DNA of 5,572 bases, taken from contig DPSI01000257.1 of NCBI GenBank assembly GCA_003527165.1, forward strand, positions 1-5,572, read 5' to 3'. Each line of letters begins with the position of its first letter. Within the stretch, counting starts at the first letter, position 1. Source of the DNA: Pseudomonas sp. (GTDB lineage Bacteria; Pseudomonadota; Gammaproteobacteria; Pseudomonadales; Pseudomonadaceae). The notes under the pieces are model-generated. The model ran no database searches. It was not told where the DNA came from and saw only the letters and a list, made by a program, of their open reading frames with translations. Below are positions 1 through 5,572 of the stretch, one piece after another. The translations under genes and the position numbers were made by a program.

Positions 1-743
1 TCGGGACGCAGCAGGTCGCCATCTTCGGCCTCCTTGACGCGGATTTTGCAAAGCTTGTCCAAGCGCTCGGCGAAGGCCTTGGTAAAGGCAGCGGGCATGT
101 GTTGGATCAGCACGATGGGCGCTGGAAAACTGGCGGGAAGCTGAGTCAGTACGCGCTGAAGCGCGACCGGACCACCCGTCGAAGTACCAATGGCCACCAG
201 CCGATACGACTTGCGGCGCGGTGCCGGTGCTGCGGGCGCGGGCGCCACGGTGCGGGGAGTCGGTGCAAACCCCGCCGGAGCGGAAACGCCACGAGCCGGC
301 GGCGCCACAGCGATGGCAACGCTGGCAGTGCTGTTGTAGCGGCGATTGCTGCGCGAAATCGTGTTGATTTTCTCGCAGAGCAGTTGCTTGACCTTGTCCG
401 GATTCCGGGAAATGTCCTCGAAATTTTTCGGCAAAAAATCCACTGCCCCGGCGTCCAGCGCATCGAGGGTCACACGCGCGCCTTCGTGGGTAAGCGAAGA
501 GAACATCAGCACAGGGGTCGGACAACGCTGCATGATCTGCCGCACGGCAGTGATGCCGTCCATCATCGGCATCTCGTAATCCATGGTGATGACGTCGGGT
601 TTTAACGTCAGCGCCTGATCTATTGCCTCGCGCCCGTTGGTAGCGGTTCCAATCACCTGGATATTAGGGTCTGAAGAAAGGATCTCCGATACACGGCGAC
701 GGAAGAAGCCGGAATCGTCCACCACCAGGACCTTGACTGCCAT
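1..743 (-). CDS. cheB: CheB, chemotaxis response regulator / protein-glutamate methylesterase (3' end outside window)
   Basis: CheB removes methyl groups from (and deamidates) glutamyl side chains of chemoreceptors in the cytoplasm when phosphorylated by CheA, which gives adaptation. The frame is open from an ATG at 743 to the left edge, giving 247 complete codons of a protein usually near 350-390 residues. Residues 1-120 are a receiver domain starting [12 protein letters not shown], with acidic pair D9/D10, phospho-acceptor D55 (in ITMDYEMP), S82/S83 and K106 (in FLPKN). Residues about 137-178 are an Ala/Pro-rich linker. The methylesterase domain follows, with GTSTGGP carrying the expected catalytic Ser188 and IQHMP carrying His215; the catalytic Asp lies beyond the edge. 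The start is set by an AGGAG five bases upstream. It lies 46 bp after cheA, so it is probably cotranscribed. All visible key residues are intact. In Pseudomonas this gene is usually followed by motCD and cheW, which cannot be checked here. Confidence 0.97.
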   Translation of the reverse strand, partial: MAVKVLVVDDSGFFRRRVSEILSSDPNIQVIGTATNGREAIDQALTLKPDVITMDYEMPMMDGITAVRQIMQRCPTPVLMFSSLTHEGARVTLDALDAGAVDFLPKNFEDISRNPDKVKQLLCEKINTISRSNRRYNSTASVAIAVAPPARGVSAPAGFAPTPRTVAPAPAAPAPRRKSYRLVAIGTSTGGPVALQRVLTQLPASFPAPIVLIQHMPAAFTKAFAERLDKLCKIRVKEAEDGDLLRP

Positions 744-748
744 AAACA

Positions 749-753
749 CTCCT
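749..753 (-). promoter_or_regulatory. Ribosome binding site of cheB
   Basis: On the minus strand the sequence reads AGGAG, then TGTTT, then ATG, a good Shine-Dalgarno at five-base spacing. It fixes the cheB start at 743. The rest of the 46 bp cheA-cheB gap shows no convincing promoter. Confidence 0.8.
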
Positions 754-789
754 AGCGGCAGCGATCCCCTGGGGGCCGCCGCCTACTGA

Positions 790-2994
790 TCAGATCCGGC
801 GCGCGTAACGCTTGAGCATGCTCGGTACATCCAGGATCAAGGCGATACGACCGTCGCCGGTGATGGTCGCGCCGGACATGCCCGGAGTGCCTTGCAGCAT
901 CTTGCCCAACGGCTTGATCACCACTTCCTCCTGCCCAACCAACTGATCGACGACGAAGCCGATGCTCTGGTTGCCGACGTTCAGAATCACCACATGCCCC
1001 TCGCGCTGCTCCTCGCGCTCGGCACCGCGCACCAACCAGCGCTTGAGATAGAACAACGGCAATGCCTTGTCGCGCACGATCACCACCTCCTGGCCGTCAA
1101 CCACGTTGGTACGGGACAGGTCGAGGTGGAATATTTCGTTGACGCTGACCAGCGGGAAGGCGAAGGCCTGGTTACCCAGCATCACCATCAGGGTCGGCAT
1201 GATCGCCAGCGTCAGTGGCACCTTGATGACCACACGCGAGCCCTGGCCCTTGGCGGAAAACACGTTGACCGTGCCGTTGAGCTGCGAAATCTTGGTCTTG
1301 ACCACGTCCATGCCGACACCGCGGCCGGACACGTCGGAGATTTCCGATTTGGTGGAGAAACCCGGCGCAAAGATCAGGTTGTAACACTCCAGATCGTTCA
1401 GGCGATCGGCTGCATCCTTGTCCAGCAAGCCCTTCTCTACCGCCTTGGCACGCAGCACGTCGGCGTCCATACCCTTGCCGTCGTCGGTGATGAGCAGCAG
1501 GATGTGATCACCCTCCTGTTCGGCCGACAACACCACCTTGCCGGTGCGCGGCTTGCCCGCGGCCTCGCGCTCTTCCGGTGTCTCAATACCATGGTCGACC
1601 GCGTTGCGCACCAAGTGCACCAACGGATCGGCGAGAGCCTCGACGAGGTTCTTGTCCAGATCGGTCTCTTCGCCGACCAGCTCCAGGTTGATCTCTTTCT
1701 TGAGGCTGCGCGCCAGATCCCGAACCAGACGCGGGAAACGGCCGAACACCTTCTTGATTGGCTGCATGCGCGTCTTCATCACAGCGCTCTGCAGATCGGC
1801 CGTCACCACATCCAGATTGGACACGGCCTTGGCCATGGCTTCGTCGGCGCTGTTGGAGCCCAGGCGTACCAGACGGTTACGCACCAGCACCAGTTCGCCG
1901 ACCATGTTCATGATCTCGTCGAGCCGTGCGGTATCGACCCGCACGGTCGTCTCGGCTTCACTCGCCGGTTTCTCGGAGGCGGGGGCAGCCTTGGCTGCAG
2001 CCTCCGCTTTGGCCGGTGCCGCGACGGTCTTGCCCAAGGCAGGCGCCGTTGTCGGTTTCGCCGATACATCCTTCTTCGCAGCGGGTGCGGCAGCCGGAGC
2101 GGGCTTAGCCGTCGGAGCAGCGGTAGCGGCTACGGGAGCCGCCGCTTCCGGTTCGAATTTACCTTTGCCGTGCAACTGATCCAGCAACGCTTCGAATTCA
2201 TCATCGGTGATTTCATCGCCACCCACAGCTGCAGGCGTCGCCTCGGCCTCAGCACGCGGTGCAGGCGCAGCGGCGGCCGGCTCGGTGAATTGACCCTTGC
2301 CGTGCAGCTGATCGAGCAGCGCCTCGAACTCGTCGTCGGTAATTTCGTCACTCGCAGAGGCGCCGGCGGCAGTCGCCGACGGCACGGTCGGTGCCGGGCT
2401 CGGCTCTGCTGCAAACTGCCCTTTGCCATGGAGCTGATCGAGTAGCGACTCGAATTCCTCGTCGGTAATCTCGTCAGTGGCCCCGGCAGACGGAGCCCCG
2501 GCGGACTGATCCAGCGCGCCAAGAAACTGCTCGAATTCATTATCCGCCGTCGCAGCTTCGAGCTCGGGCTCGGCTGGCGCTTCGACCACGGGCTCTTCTG
2601 CGCCAGCCGGCTCAGCCAGGCGCGACAACGCGGCCAGCAGCTCAGGGGTAGCCGGAGTCACCTCGGTGCGTTCACGCACCTGAGCGAACATTTCATTGAC
2701 GGAGTCCAGCGCCTGCAGCACAACGTCCATCAATTCCGAGTCGACGCGACGCTCACCCTTGCGCAGGATGTCGAAGACGTTTTCGGCGATGTGGCAGCAC
2801 TCGACCAGCTCATGCAGTTGGAGAAAGCCAGCACCACCTTTTACCGTATGGAAACCGCGAAAAATCGCATTGAGCAGCGCGGTGTCATCAGGGCTGCTCT
2901 CCAGCTCCACCAACTGCTCTGACAATAGTTCGAGAATCTCGCCGGCCTCTACCAGGAAGTCCTGGAGGATTTCTTCATCGGCGTCGAAGCTCAT
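790..2994 (-). CDS. cheA: CheA, chemotaxis histidine kinase with a repeat-bearing linker in place of P2
   Basis: CheA sits in polar receptor arrays with CheW, autophosphorylates and hands phosphate to CheY and CheB. The protein is 734 residues from the ATG at 2994 (E. coli CheA is 654). Visible order: P1/Hpt at about 1-110 with phospho-His49 in FHTVKGGAGF; a linker at about 125-345 that is acidic, then repeat-bearing, then Ala/Pro/Lys-rich; P3 dimerisation helices from about 350 (VDTARLDEIMNMVGEL); P4 ATPase with N-box HLVRNAVDHG (460-469), G1 DDGKGMD (504-510), F-box GFSTK (545-549) and G2 GRGVGMD (557-563); and a P5 CheW-like domain from about 597 to the end. No folded P2 is recognisable. 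Instead there are three copies of a 21-residue motif at residues 174-194, 216-236 and 260-280. An in-frame GTG at 3000 would add two residues, but it overlaps the Shine-Dalgarno, so the ATG is preferred. The gene starts 12 bp after cheZ. Confidence 0.98.
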   Translation of the reverse strand: MSFDADEEILQDFLVEAGEILELLSEQLVELESSPDDTALLNAIFRGFHTVKGGAGFLQLHELVECCHIAENVFDILRKGERRVDSELMDVVLQALDSVNEMFAQVRERTEVTPATPELLAALSRLAEPAGAEEPVVEAPAEPELEAATADNEFEQFLGALDQSAGAPSAGATDEITDEEFESLLDQLHGKGQFAAEPSPAPTVPSATAAGASASDEITDDEFEALLDQLHGKGQFTEPAAAAPAPRAEAEATPAAVGGDEITDDEFEALLDQLHGKGKFEPEAAAPVAATAAPTAKPAPAAAPAAKKDVSAKPTTAPALGKTVAAPAKAEAAAKAAPASEKPASEAETTVRVDTARLDEIMNMVGELVLVRNRLVRLGSNSADEAMAKAVSNLDVVTADLQSAVMKTRMQPIKKVFGRFPRLVRDLARSLKKEINLELVGEETDLDKNLVEALADPLVHLVRNAVDHGIETPEEREAAGKPRTGKVVLSAEQEGDHILLLITDDGKGMDADVLRAKAVEKGLLDKDAADRLNDLECYNLIFAPGFSTKSEISDVSGRGVGMDVVKTKISQLNGTVNVFSAKGQGSRVVIKVPLTLAIMPTLMVMLGNQAFAFPLVSVNEIFHLDLSRTNVVDGQEVVIVRDKALPLFYLKRWLVRGAEREEQREGHVVILNVGNQSIGFVVDQLVGQEEVVIKPLGKMLQGTPGMSGATITGDGRIALILDVPSMLKRYARRI
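2155..2475 (-). repeat. Three interspersed 21-residue coding repeats in the CheA linker
   Basis: The copies lie at 2413-2475, 2287-2349 and 2155-2217, spaced 42 and 44 codons apart, with unrelated Ala/Pro/Ser/Thr/Glu-rich spacers between them. The consensus is DEITD[DE]EFE[AS]LLDQLHGKG followed by Q or K and F. Hand comparison of copies 2 and 3 shows 11 base differences in 63, of which 10 are synonymous (the exception is Gln/Lys). Copies 1 and 2 also differ at 11 bases, of which 9 are synonymous (the exceptions are Ser/Ala and Glu/Asp). A degenerate fourth copy, DNEFEQFLGAL, lies just before copy 1 at residues 151-161. The pattern shows selection on the peptide rather than a recent DNA duplication. 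Confidence 0.95.
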
Positions 2995-2999
2995 ATTCA

Positions 3000-3005
3000 C
3001 CTTCC
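3000..3005 (-). promoter_or_regulatory. Ribosome binding site deciding the cheA start
   Basis: The minus strand reads TAAGGGAAGGTGAATATG, where TAA is the cheZ stop. GGAAGG sits five bases before the ATG at 2994. The GTG at 3000 begins on the last base of this site, so it cannot be the initiator served by it. The overlap of the site with the end of cheZ suggests that terminating ribosomes help initiation. Confidence 0.7.
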
Positions 3006-3006
3006 C

Positions 3007-3801
3007 TTAAAAGCCCAGGCTCGAAAGCAGATCATCGACATCGTCCTGTCCGGATACGACATCCTCACGTATATCGGCATGCATCTGCGGACCTTCACCA
3101 TGGGAAGGCTCTTTTTCTTGTTTTTTCTTTTCCTGCTCGGCGCGCATGGCTTCGCGGTCATGTTGAATGCCCGCCACGCGATCAACCTTTCCAGCCATCA
3201 ATACGAGGTTGAGCAGATTGCTTTCGAGATCGCTGATCAATCGGGTTACCCGCTTGATCACTTGGCCGGTCAGGTCCTGAAAGTCTTGGGCCAGCATGAT
3301 TTCACTGAGATTCTGCGACAGTTGACTGCTGTCGTTCATCGAGCGCTGCAGGTATTGATCGATGCGGCGGACCAGATCCCTGAACTGCTCGGCATTCATT
3401 TCGCGGCGCATGAAGCGCTGCCAGTCGGCGATCAGACTCTGGGCTTCGTAACTGACGTAGTTCACCAGCGGCGCCGATTCTTCCACCAGATCCATGGTGC
3501 GGTTGGCGGCTTTTTCAGTCATTTCCACCACGTACGAAAGCCGGTCGGTGGCATCGGTAATCGGTGACGGGTCGCCACCGGTGGCGCAGGTGTCCATCTC
3601 GAGTTTGACGATGGCGTTATGCAGCTCGCGGGTGAGCTTGCCGACTTCCTGATAGAGCCCGTGATTCCGAGTCTGGTTGAGCTCGTTGAACATCTGCGCT
3701 GCTTCGTCGAAGCGGCCCTGTTGCAGACTTTCGATCAACTGGGGTGCATGAGCCTTCAGAGTCGCTTCGAACTCTGCCAGGCTTTGGTCTGCTTGCGTCA
3801 T
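3007..3801 (-). CDS. cheZ: CheZ, CheY-P phosphatase
   Basis: CheZ speeds loss of phosphate from CheY-P in the cytoplasm and so ends the switch signal. It is 264 residues and mostly helical. The signature AQDFQDLTGQVIKRV lies at 171-185; by alignment to E. coli, Asp176 and Gln180 correspond to the Asp143/Gln147 pair, with the glutamine inserting into the CheY active site. A charged, Lys/Glu/Gln-rich flexible stretch (about 215-250) leads to the C-terminal tail DDVDDLLSSLGF, nearly the same as the E. coli CheY-binding tail. No key residue is missing. The ATG at 3801 has a modest GAGGG four bases upstream and lies 23 bp after cheY. Twelve bases separate its TAA from the cheA ATG. A candidate sigma-28 promoter for the next genes lies in its 3' end. 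Confidence 0.97.
   Translation of the reverse strand: MTQADQSLAEFEATLKAHAPQLIESLQQGRFDEAAQMFNELNQTRNHGLYQEVGKLTRELHNAIVKLEMDTCATGGDPSPITDATDRLSYVVEMTEKAANRTMDLVEESAPLVNYVSYEAQSLIADWQRFMRREMNAEQFRDLVRRIDQYLQRSMNDSSQLSQNLSEIMLAQDFQDLTGQVIKRVTRLISDLESNLLNLVLMAGKVDRVAGIQHDREAMRAEQEKKKQEKEPSHGEGPQMHADIREDVVSGQDDVDDLLSSLGF
3071..3097 (-). promoter_or_regulatory. Candidate FliA (sigma-28) promoter for cheA-cheB, inside cheZ
   Basis: On the minus strand a -35-like TGAAGGTC (3097-3090) is separated by exactly 11 bases from GCCGATAT (3078-3071). The enterobacterial sigma-28 consensus is TAAAGTTT-N11-GCCGATAA, so the -10 matches 7 of 8 and the -35 matches 5 of 8, including the AAG core. Transcription would begin near 3064, giving a leader of about 70 bases to the cheA ATG. 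The site lies within codons for the variable C-terminal linker of CheZ (-10 over Ala242-Asp243-Ile244). FliA-dependent expression of a cheA-cheB-motCD-cheW unit separate from upstream genes has, as I recall, been reported in P. aeruginosa, which fits. Chance occurrence in coding sequence remains possible. Confidence 0.5.
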
Positions 3802-3824
3802 AGTGCCCTCGCGGCGTTACTGCT

Positions 3825-4199
3825 TCAGCCGTTGACGCGCTCGAAGATCTTTTCAATCTTCTCTTTGAGCACTTGAGCCGTGAATGGCTTGACCACGTAG
3901 CCGTTAACGCCGGCCTGCGCGGCCTCGATGATCTGATCGCGCTTGGCTTCGGCGGTGACCATCAATACCGGGAGGTGCTTGAGGCGCTCATCGGCACGAA
4001 CGGCGCGCAGCAGATCGATGCCGCTCATGCCGGGCATGTTCCAGTCAGTGACGAGAAAATCGAAGCTGCCGCTCTTCAGCATCGGCAACGCAGTGGTACC
4101 GTCATCCGCTTCCGCGGTATTGGTAAAGCCCAGATCGCGCAAGAGGTTCTTGATGATCCGTCTCATGGTCGAGAAGTCATCGACGATGAGGATTTTCAT
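3825..4199 (-). CDS. cheY: CheY, single-domain chemotaxis response regulator
   Basis: CheY is phosphorylated by CheA, binds the FliM/FliN switch to change motor rotation, and is reset by CheZ. From the ATG at 4199 it is 124 residues, the length usually given for Pseudomonas CheY. All receiver residues are present: D7/D8 metal-binding pair, D52 phospho-acceptor (VTDWNMPG), T82 (MVTAEAK), the switch tyrosine Y101 and K104 (VVKPF). These match E. coli D12, D13, D57, T87, Y106 and K109. The start is uncertain. The strong GGAGG at 4221-4217 is 17 bases from this ATG but five from an in-frame TTG at 4211, which would give a 128-residue protein starting [12 protein letters not shown], similar to MADKELKFLVVDD of E. 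coli. The standard start is kept here. It follows fliA by 119 bp and precedes cheZ by 23 bp. Confidence 0.97.
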   Translation of the reverse strand: MKILIVDDFSTMRRIIKNLLRDLGFTNTAEADDGTTALPMLKSGSFDFLVTDWNMPGMSGIDLLRAVRADERLKHLPVLMVTAEAKRDQIIEAAQAGVNGYVVKPFTAQVLKEKIEKIFERVNG

Positions 4200-4318
4200 G
4201 TTCTTGTCCAAGTACACCTCCGTAAATCCCGAATTCCCAGAACCTGCTCACGGTCTGTTGCGGGCCTCATGAATGAAGCTCGTAAGCGGCCTCTAATGCT
4301 TTTTTGCGAAACCGTCCG
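4200..4318 (-). other. fliA-cheY intergenic region (119 bp)
   Basis: This is the largest noncoding gap in the window. It contains the cheY ribosome binding site at its downstream end. The only hairpin I can draw is a six-base-pair stem (GCTTCA/TGAGGC around TTCA, 4264-4279) without a following T-run, so I call no terminator and readthrough from fliA into cheY is possible. No sigma-70 or sigma-28 promoter is convincing. A weak GG-N10-GC arrangement (4291-4278) is the only sigma-54-like hint. The length of the gap, compared with the 12-46 bp gaps downstream, suggests a promoter may exist here. Confidence 0.6.
4217..4221 (-). promoter_or_regulatory. Strong ribosome binding site before cheY
   Basis: The minus strand reads GGAGGTG, a seven-base match to the complement of the 16S rRNA 3' end. 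It is followed by TGTAC and then TTG at 4211; the ATG at 4199 is 17 bases away. An in-frame GTG at 4217 overlaps the site and is not a plausible start. This spacing is the main evidence for the four-residue-longer CheY. Confidence 0.75.
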
Positions 4319-5065
4319 TTATCGGGCGCGCCACTCGCCGAGGCGAGCCCGCAGACGTGCCGCGCACTGACTGTGCAGCTGGCTCACCCGCGATTCGCTG
4401 ACACCCAGTACCTGGCCGATTTCCTTCAAGTTCAACTCTTCGTCGTAATACAGCGAAAGCACCAGCTTCTCACGTTCGGGCAGGTTGCCGATGGCCTCGG
4501 CCAGCGCCTGTTGAAAACGCTCGTCTTCAAGATCGCGGGACGGTTCCGGATGGGTGCTGGCAGCATCCTCCTCGAACTCCCCATGCTCGCCTTCCTGCAG
4601 CAGATCATCGAAGCTGAACAGGCGGCTGCCCAGGGTGTCGCCCAGAATGCCGTAGTACTCATCGAGACTCAATTTAAGTTCGGCCGCAACTTCCTGATCT
4701 TTAGCGTCGCGGCCGGTTCTCGCCTCGATTGCCCGGATCGCGTCGCTGACCATGCGTGAATTACGGTGCACCGAACGCGGCGCCCAGTCGCCTTTGCGGA
4801 CCTCATCAAGCATGGCACCGCGAATACGGATACCGGCGTAGGTTTCGAAGCTCGCCCCTTTTCCAGCGTCATATTTTTTTGACGCTTCCAGCAAGCCGAT
4901 CATGCCGGCCTGCATCAGATCATCGACCTGCACACTCGCCGGCAAACGCGCCAGGAGGTGATAAGCGATGCGCTTGACCAACGGCGCGTACTGATCGATG
5001 AGTTGGTATTGCGAGTCTTTTGCCTGAGCTTTGCTGTAATACATACCGAGTACAGCCGCTGTCAT
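4319..5065 (-). CDS. fliA: FliA, RNA polymerase sigma-28 factor for flagellar genes
   Basis: FliA directs RNA polymerase to late flagellar and chemotaxis promoters and is normally held by the anti-sigma factor FlgM. The protein is 248 residues, full length for Pseudomonas. Region 2 spans about 22-100 and includes the strongly conserved stretches LVKRIAYHLLARLP and FETYAGIRIRGAMLDE plus DWAPRSVHR. Region 3 covers about 102-150. An acidic linker with FDDLLQEGEHGEFEED follows. Region 4 (about 185-240) carries the helix-turn-helix LKEIGQVLGVSESRVSQLHS that reads the -35 element. The ATG at 5065 overlaps the fleN stop as ATGA and has no good Shine-Dalgarno, consistent with translational coupling. 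A second ATG at codon 8 also lacks one. Residues 1-7 are the least conserved part. A possible target promoter for this factor is found in cheZ. Confidence 0.98.
   Translation of the reverse strand: MTAAVLGMYYSKAQAKDSQYQLIDQYAPLVKRIAYHLLARLPASVQVDDLMQAGMIGLLEASKKYDAGKGASFETYAGIRIRGAMLDEVRKGDWAPRSVHRNSRMVSDAIRAIEARTGRDAKDQEVAAELKLSLDEYYGILGDTLGSRLFSFDDLLQEGEHGEFEEDAASTHPEPSRDLEDERFQQALAEAIGNLPEREKLVLSLYYDEELNLKEIGQVLGVSESRVSQLHSQCAARLRARLGEWRAR
5062..5065 (-). promoter_or_regulatory. ATGA stop-start overlap of fleN and fliA
   Basis: On the minus strand the fliA ATG (5065-5063) shares its last two bases with the fleN TGA (5064-5062). The upstream bases CCCTAACGA hold no ribosome binding site, so fliA translation probably depends on ribosomes finishing fleN. 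Confidence 0.8.
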
Positions 5066-5572
5066 TCGTTAGGGTCTGCGGCGGGCCTGACAAGGCGCTC
5101 CACAAAGAACTCCAGATGGCCCCGCGGCGTTGCCGGCAGCGGCCAGGTATCGACTTTCTGCGCGATCGCCTTGAATGCCAGCGAGCACTTGGCCCGTGGA
5201 TAAGCCTCGTAAACGGCGCGCTGCTTCTGTACCGCCTTGCGCACCGCCTCGTCGTAGGGAATCGCGCCCACATACTGCAACGCCACATCGAGGAAGCGTT
5301 CAGTCACCTTGGTCAATTTGGCGAACAGGTTGCGGCCTTCCTGCGGCGCATGCGCCATGTTTGCCAACACACGGAAGCGGCTGATGCCATAGTCGCGATT
5401 GAGCAGTTTGATCAATGCGTAGGCATCAGTGATCGAGGTGGGCTCATCGGTCACGACCAGTAGCACTTCCTGGGCGGCGCGGACGAAGCTCACCACGCCG
5501 TCGCCAATGCCTGCTGCGGTGTCGATGATCAGCACGTCGATGTCGTTACCGATATCGCTGAATGCCTGAATC
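5062..5572 (-). CDS. fleN: FleN (FlhG/MinD-like) flagellar number regulator, C-terminal part
   Basis: FleN is a ParA/MinD-family ATPase. In Pseudomonas it restrains the regulator FleQ and keeps flagella to one at the pole, working with the GTPase FlhF. The frame is open from the right edge, giving 169 complete codons to the TGA; the family is near 275-280 residues, so the N-terminal 105 or so, with the Walker A loop, are outside. Seen here are the switch II/Walker B-type strand VLIIDTAAGI, the family motif VVTDEPTSITDAYALIKLL, and VLANMAHAP before a helical C-terminal part. The tail HLEFFVERLV near the end is amphipathic and could be the membrane-targeting helix known in FlhG proteins; this is an inference. 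A GTG inside the visible part (5535) is only the valine of VLIIDTAAG, not a start. It is followed by fliA with a 4-base overlap. Confidence 0.95.
   Translation of the reverse strand, partial: IQAFSDIGNDIDVLIIDTAAGIGDGVVSFVRAAQEVLLVVTDEPTSITDAYALIKLLNRDYGISRFRVLANMAHAPQEGRNLFAKLTKVTERFLDVALQYVGAIPYDEAVRKAVQKQRAVYEAYPRAKCSLAFKAIAQKVDTWPLPATPRGHLEFFVERLVRPAADPNE

Noticed and set aside
99..605. Plus-strand and other-frame open frames across cheB, cheZ, cheY, fliA and fleN
   Set aside because: They overlap strongly recognised minus-strand genes, have Arg/Ser/Pro-rich low-complexity translations and no recognisable motif, so they are shadows of the real genes.
755..779. Inverted repeat GCGGC/GCCGC with an inner CCCC/GGGG in the cheA-cheB gap, next to the cheB ribosome binding site
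   Set aside because: The outer stem is only five or six pairs around a 15-base loop, the inner arms leave one base of loop, and there is no T-run. It is too weak to call a terminator or translation switch.
892..2445. A long open frame on the plus strand opposite cheA (517 codons)
   Set aside because: It lies wholly inside cheA in antisense. It is His/Gln-rich early and Arg/Gly/Ser-rich later, as expected from the complement of a GC-biased gene, and shows no domain. The sense frame has full CheA domains.
2995..3000. GTG at 3000 as the cheA start
   Set aside because: It overlaps the Shine-Dalgarno GGAAGG, while the ATG at 2994 has ideal spacing and gives the usual MSF(D/G)ADEEI beginning of Pseudomonas CheA.
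4278..4291. GG-N10-GC spacing before cheY, as in sigma-54 promoters
   Set aside because: Beyond the GG and GC pairs, few positions match TGGCACG-N4-TTGCA. In a GC-rich gap this is expected by chance, so it is mentioned only as a lead.
1..5572. Possible mobile element, CRISPR, toxin-antitoxin or other accessory system
   Set aside because: The window is fully accounted for by six conserved flagellar and chemotaxis genes with short gaps. I see no transposase, integrase, direct-repeat array, tRNA or shift in codon use.

Overview
The window is a 5.6 kb piece of the core flagellar/chemotaxis cluster of a Pseudomonas-type gammaproteobacterium (Pseudomonas or a close relative such as Stutzerimonas). 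This rests on the gene order fleN-fliA-cheY-cheZ-cheA-cheB, on protein sequences that read as near-typical Pseudomonas FliA, CheY and CheB, on the high GC with GC-rich third codon positions, and on the presence of CheZ. All six genes are on the minus strand, so transcription runs from right (5572) to left (1). Both edges cut genes: fleN lacks its N-terminal part and cheB lacks its C-terminal part.

Layout in transcription order. fleN (5572-5062, MinD/FlhG-type ATPase that limits polar flagellar number) overlaps fliA (5065-4319, sigma-28) by an ATGA. A 119 bp gap with no gene and no clear terminator follows, then cheY (start at 4199 or, on ribosome-binding-site geometry, 4211; end 3825), cheZ (3801-3007), cheA (2994-790) and cheB (743 to the left edge). 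Gaps inside the che group are 23, 12 and 46 bp, so it reads as one transcription unit. A sigma-28-like promoter inside the 3' end of cheZ may also fire cheA-cheB separately.

How the genes work together. CheA autophosphorylates on a histidine in response to receptors and passes phosphate to CheY (motor switch binding) and CheB (receptor demethylation, adaptation). CheZ removes phosphate from CheY. FliA drives late flagellar and chemotaxis genes, possibly including cheA-cheB here. FleN upstream sets flagellar number, so number control, the late sigma factor and motor steering are encoded side by side.

No new system is present; this is a conserved housekeeping locus. The most interesting part is the CheA linker. 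In place of a folded P2 domain it carries three nearly identical 21-residue repeats, plus a degenerate fourth. Their core resembles the N-terminal CheY-binding motif of FliM and, less closely, the C-terminal CheY-binding tail of CheZ encoded next door. Most nucleotide differences between copies are synonymous, so the peptide is under selection. Second-tier points are a probable hidden TTG start for CheY and the internal promoter before cheA.
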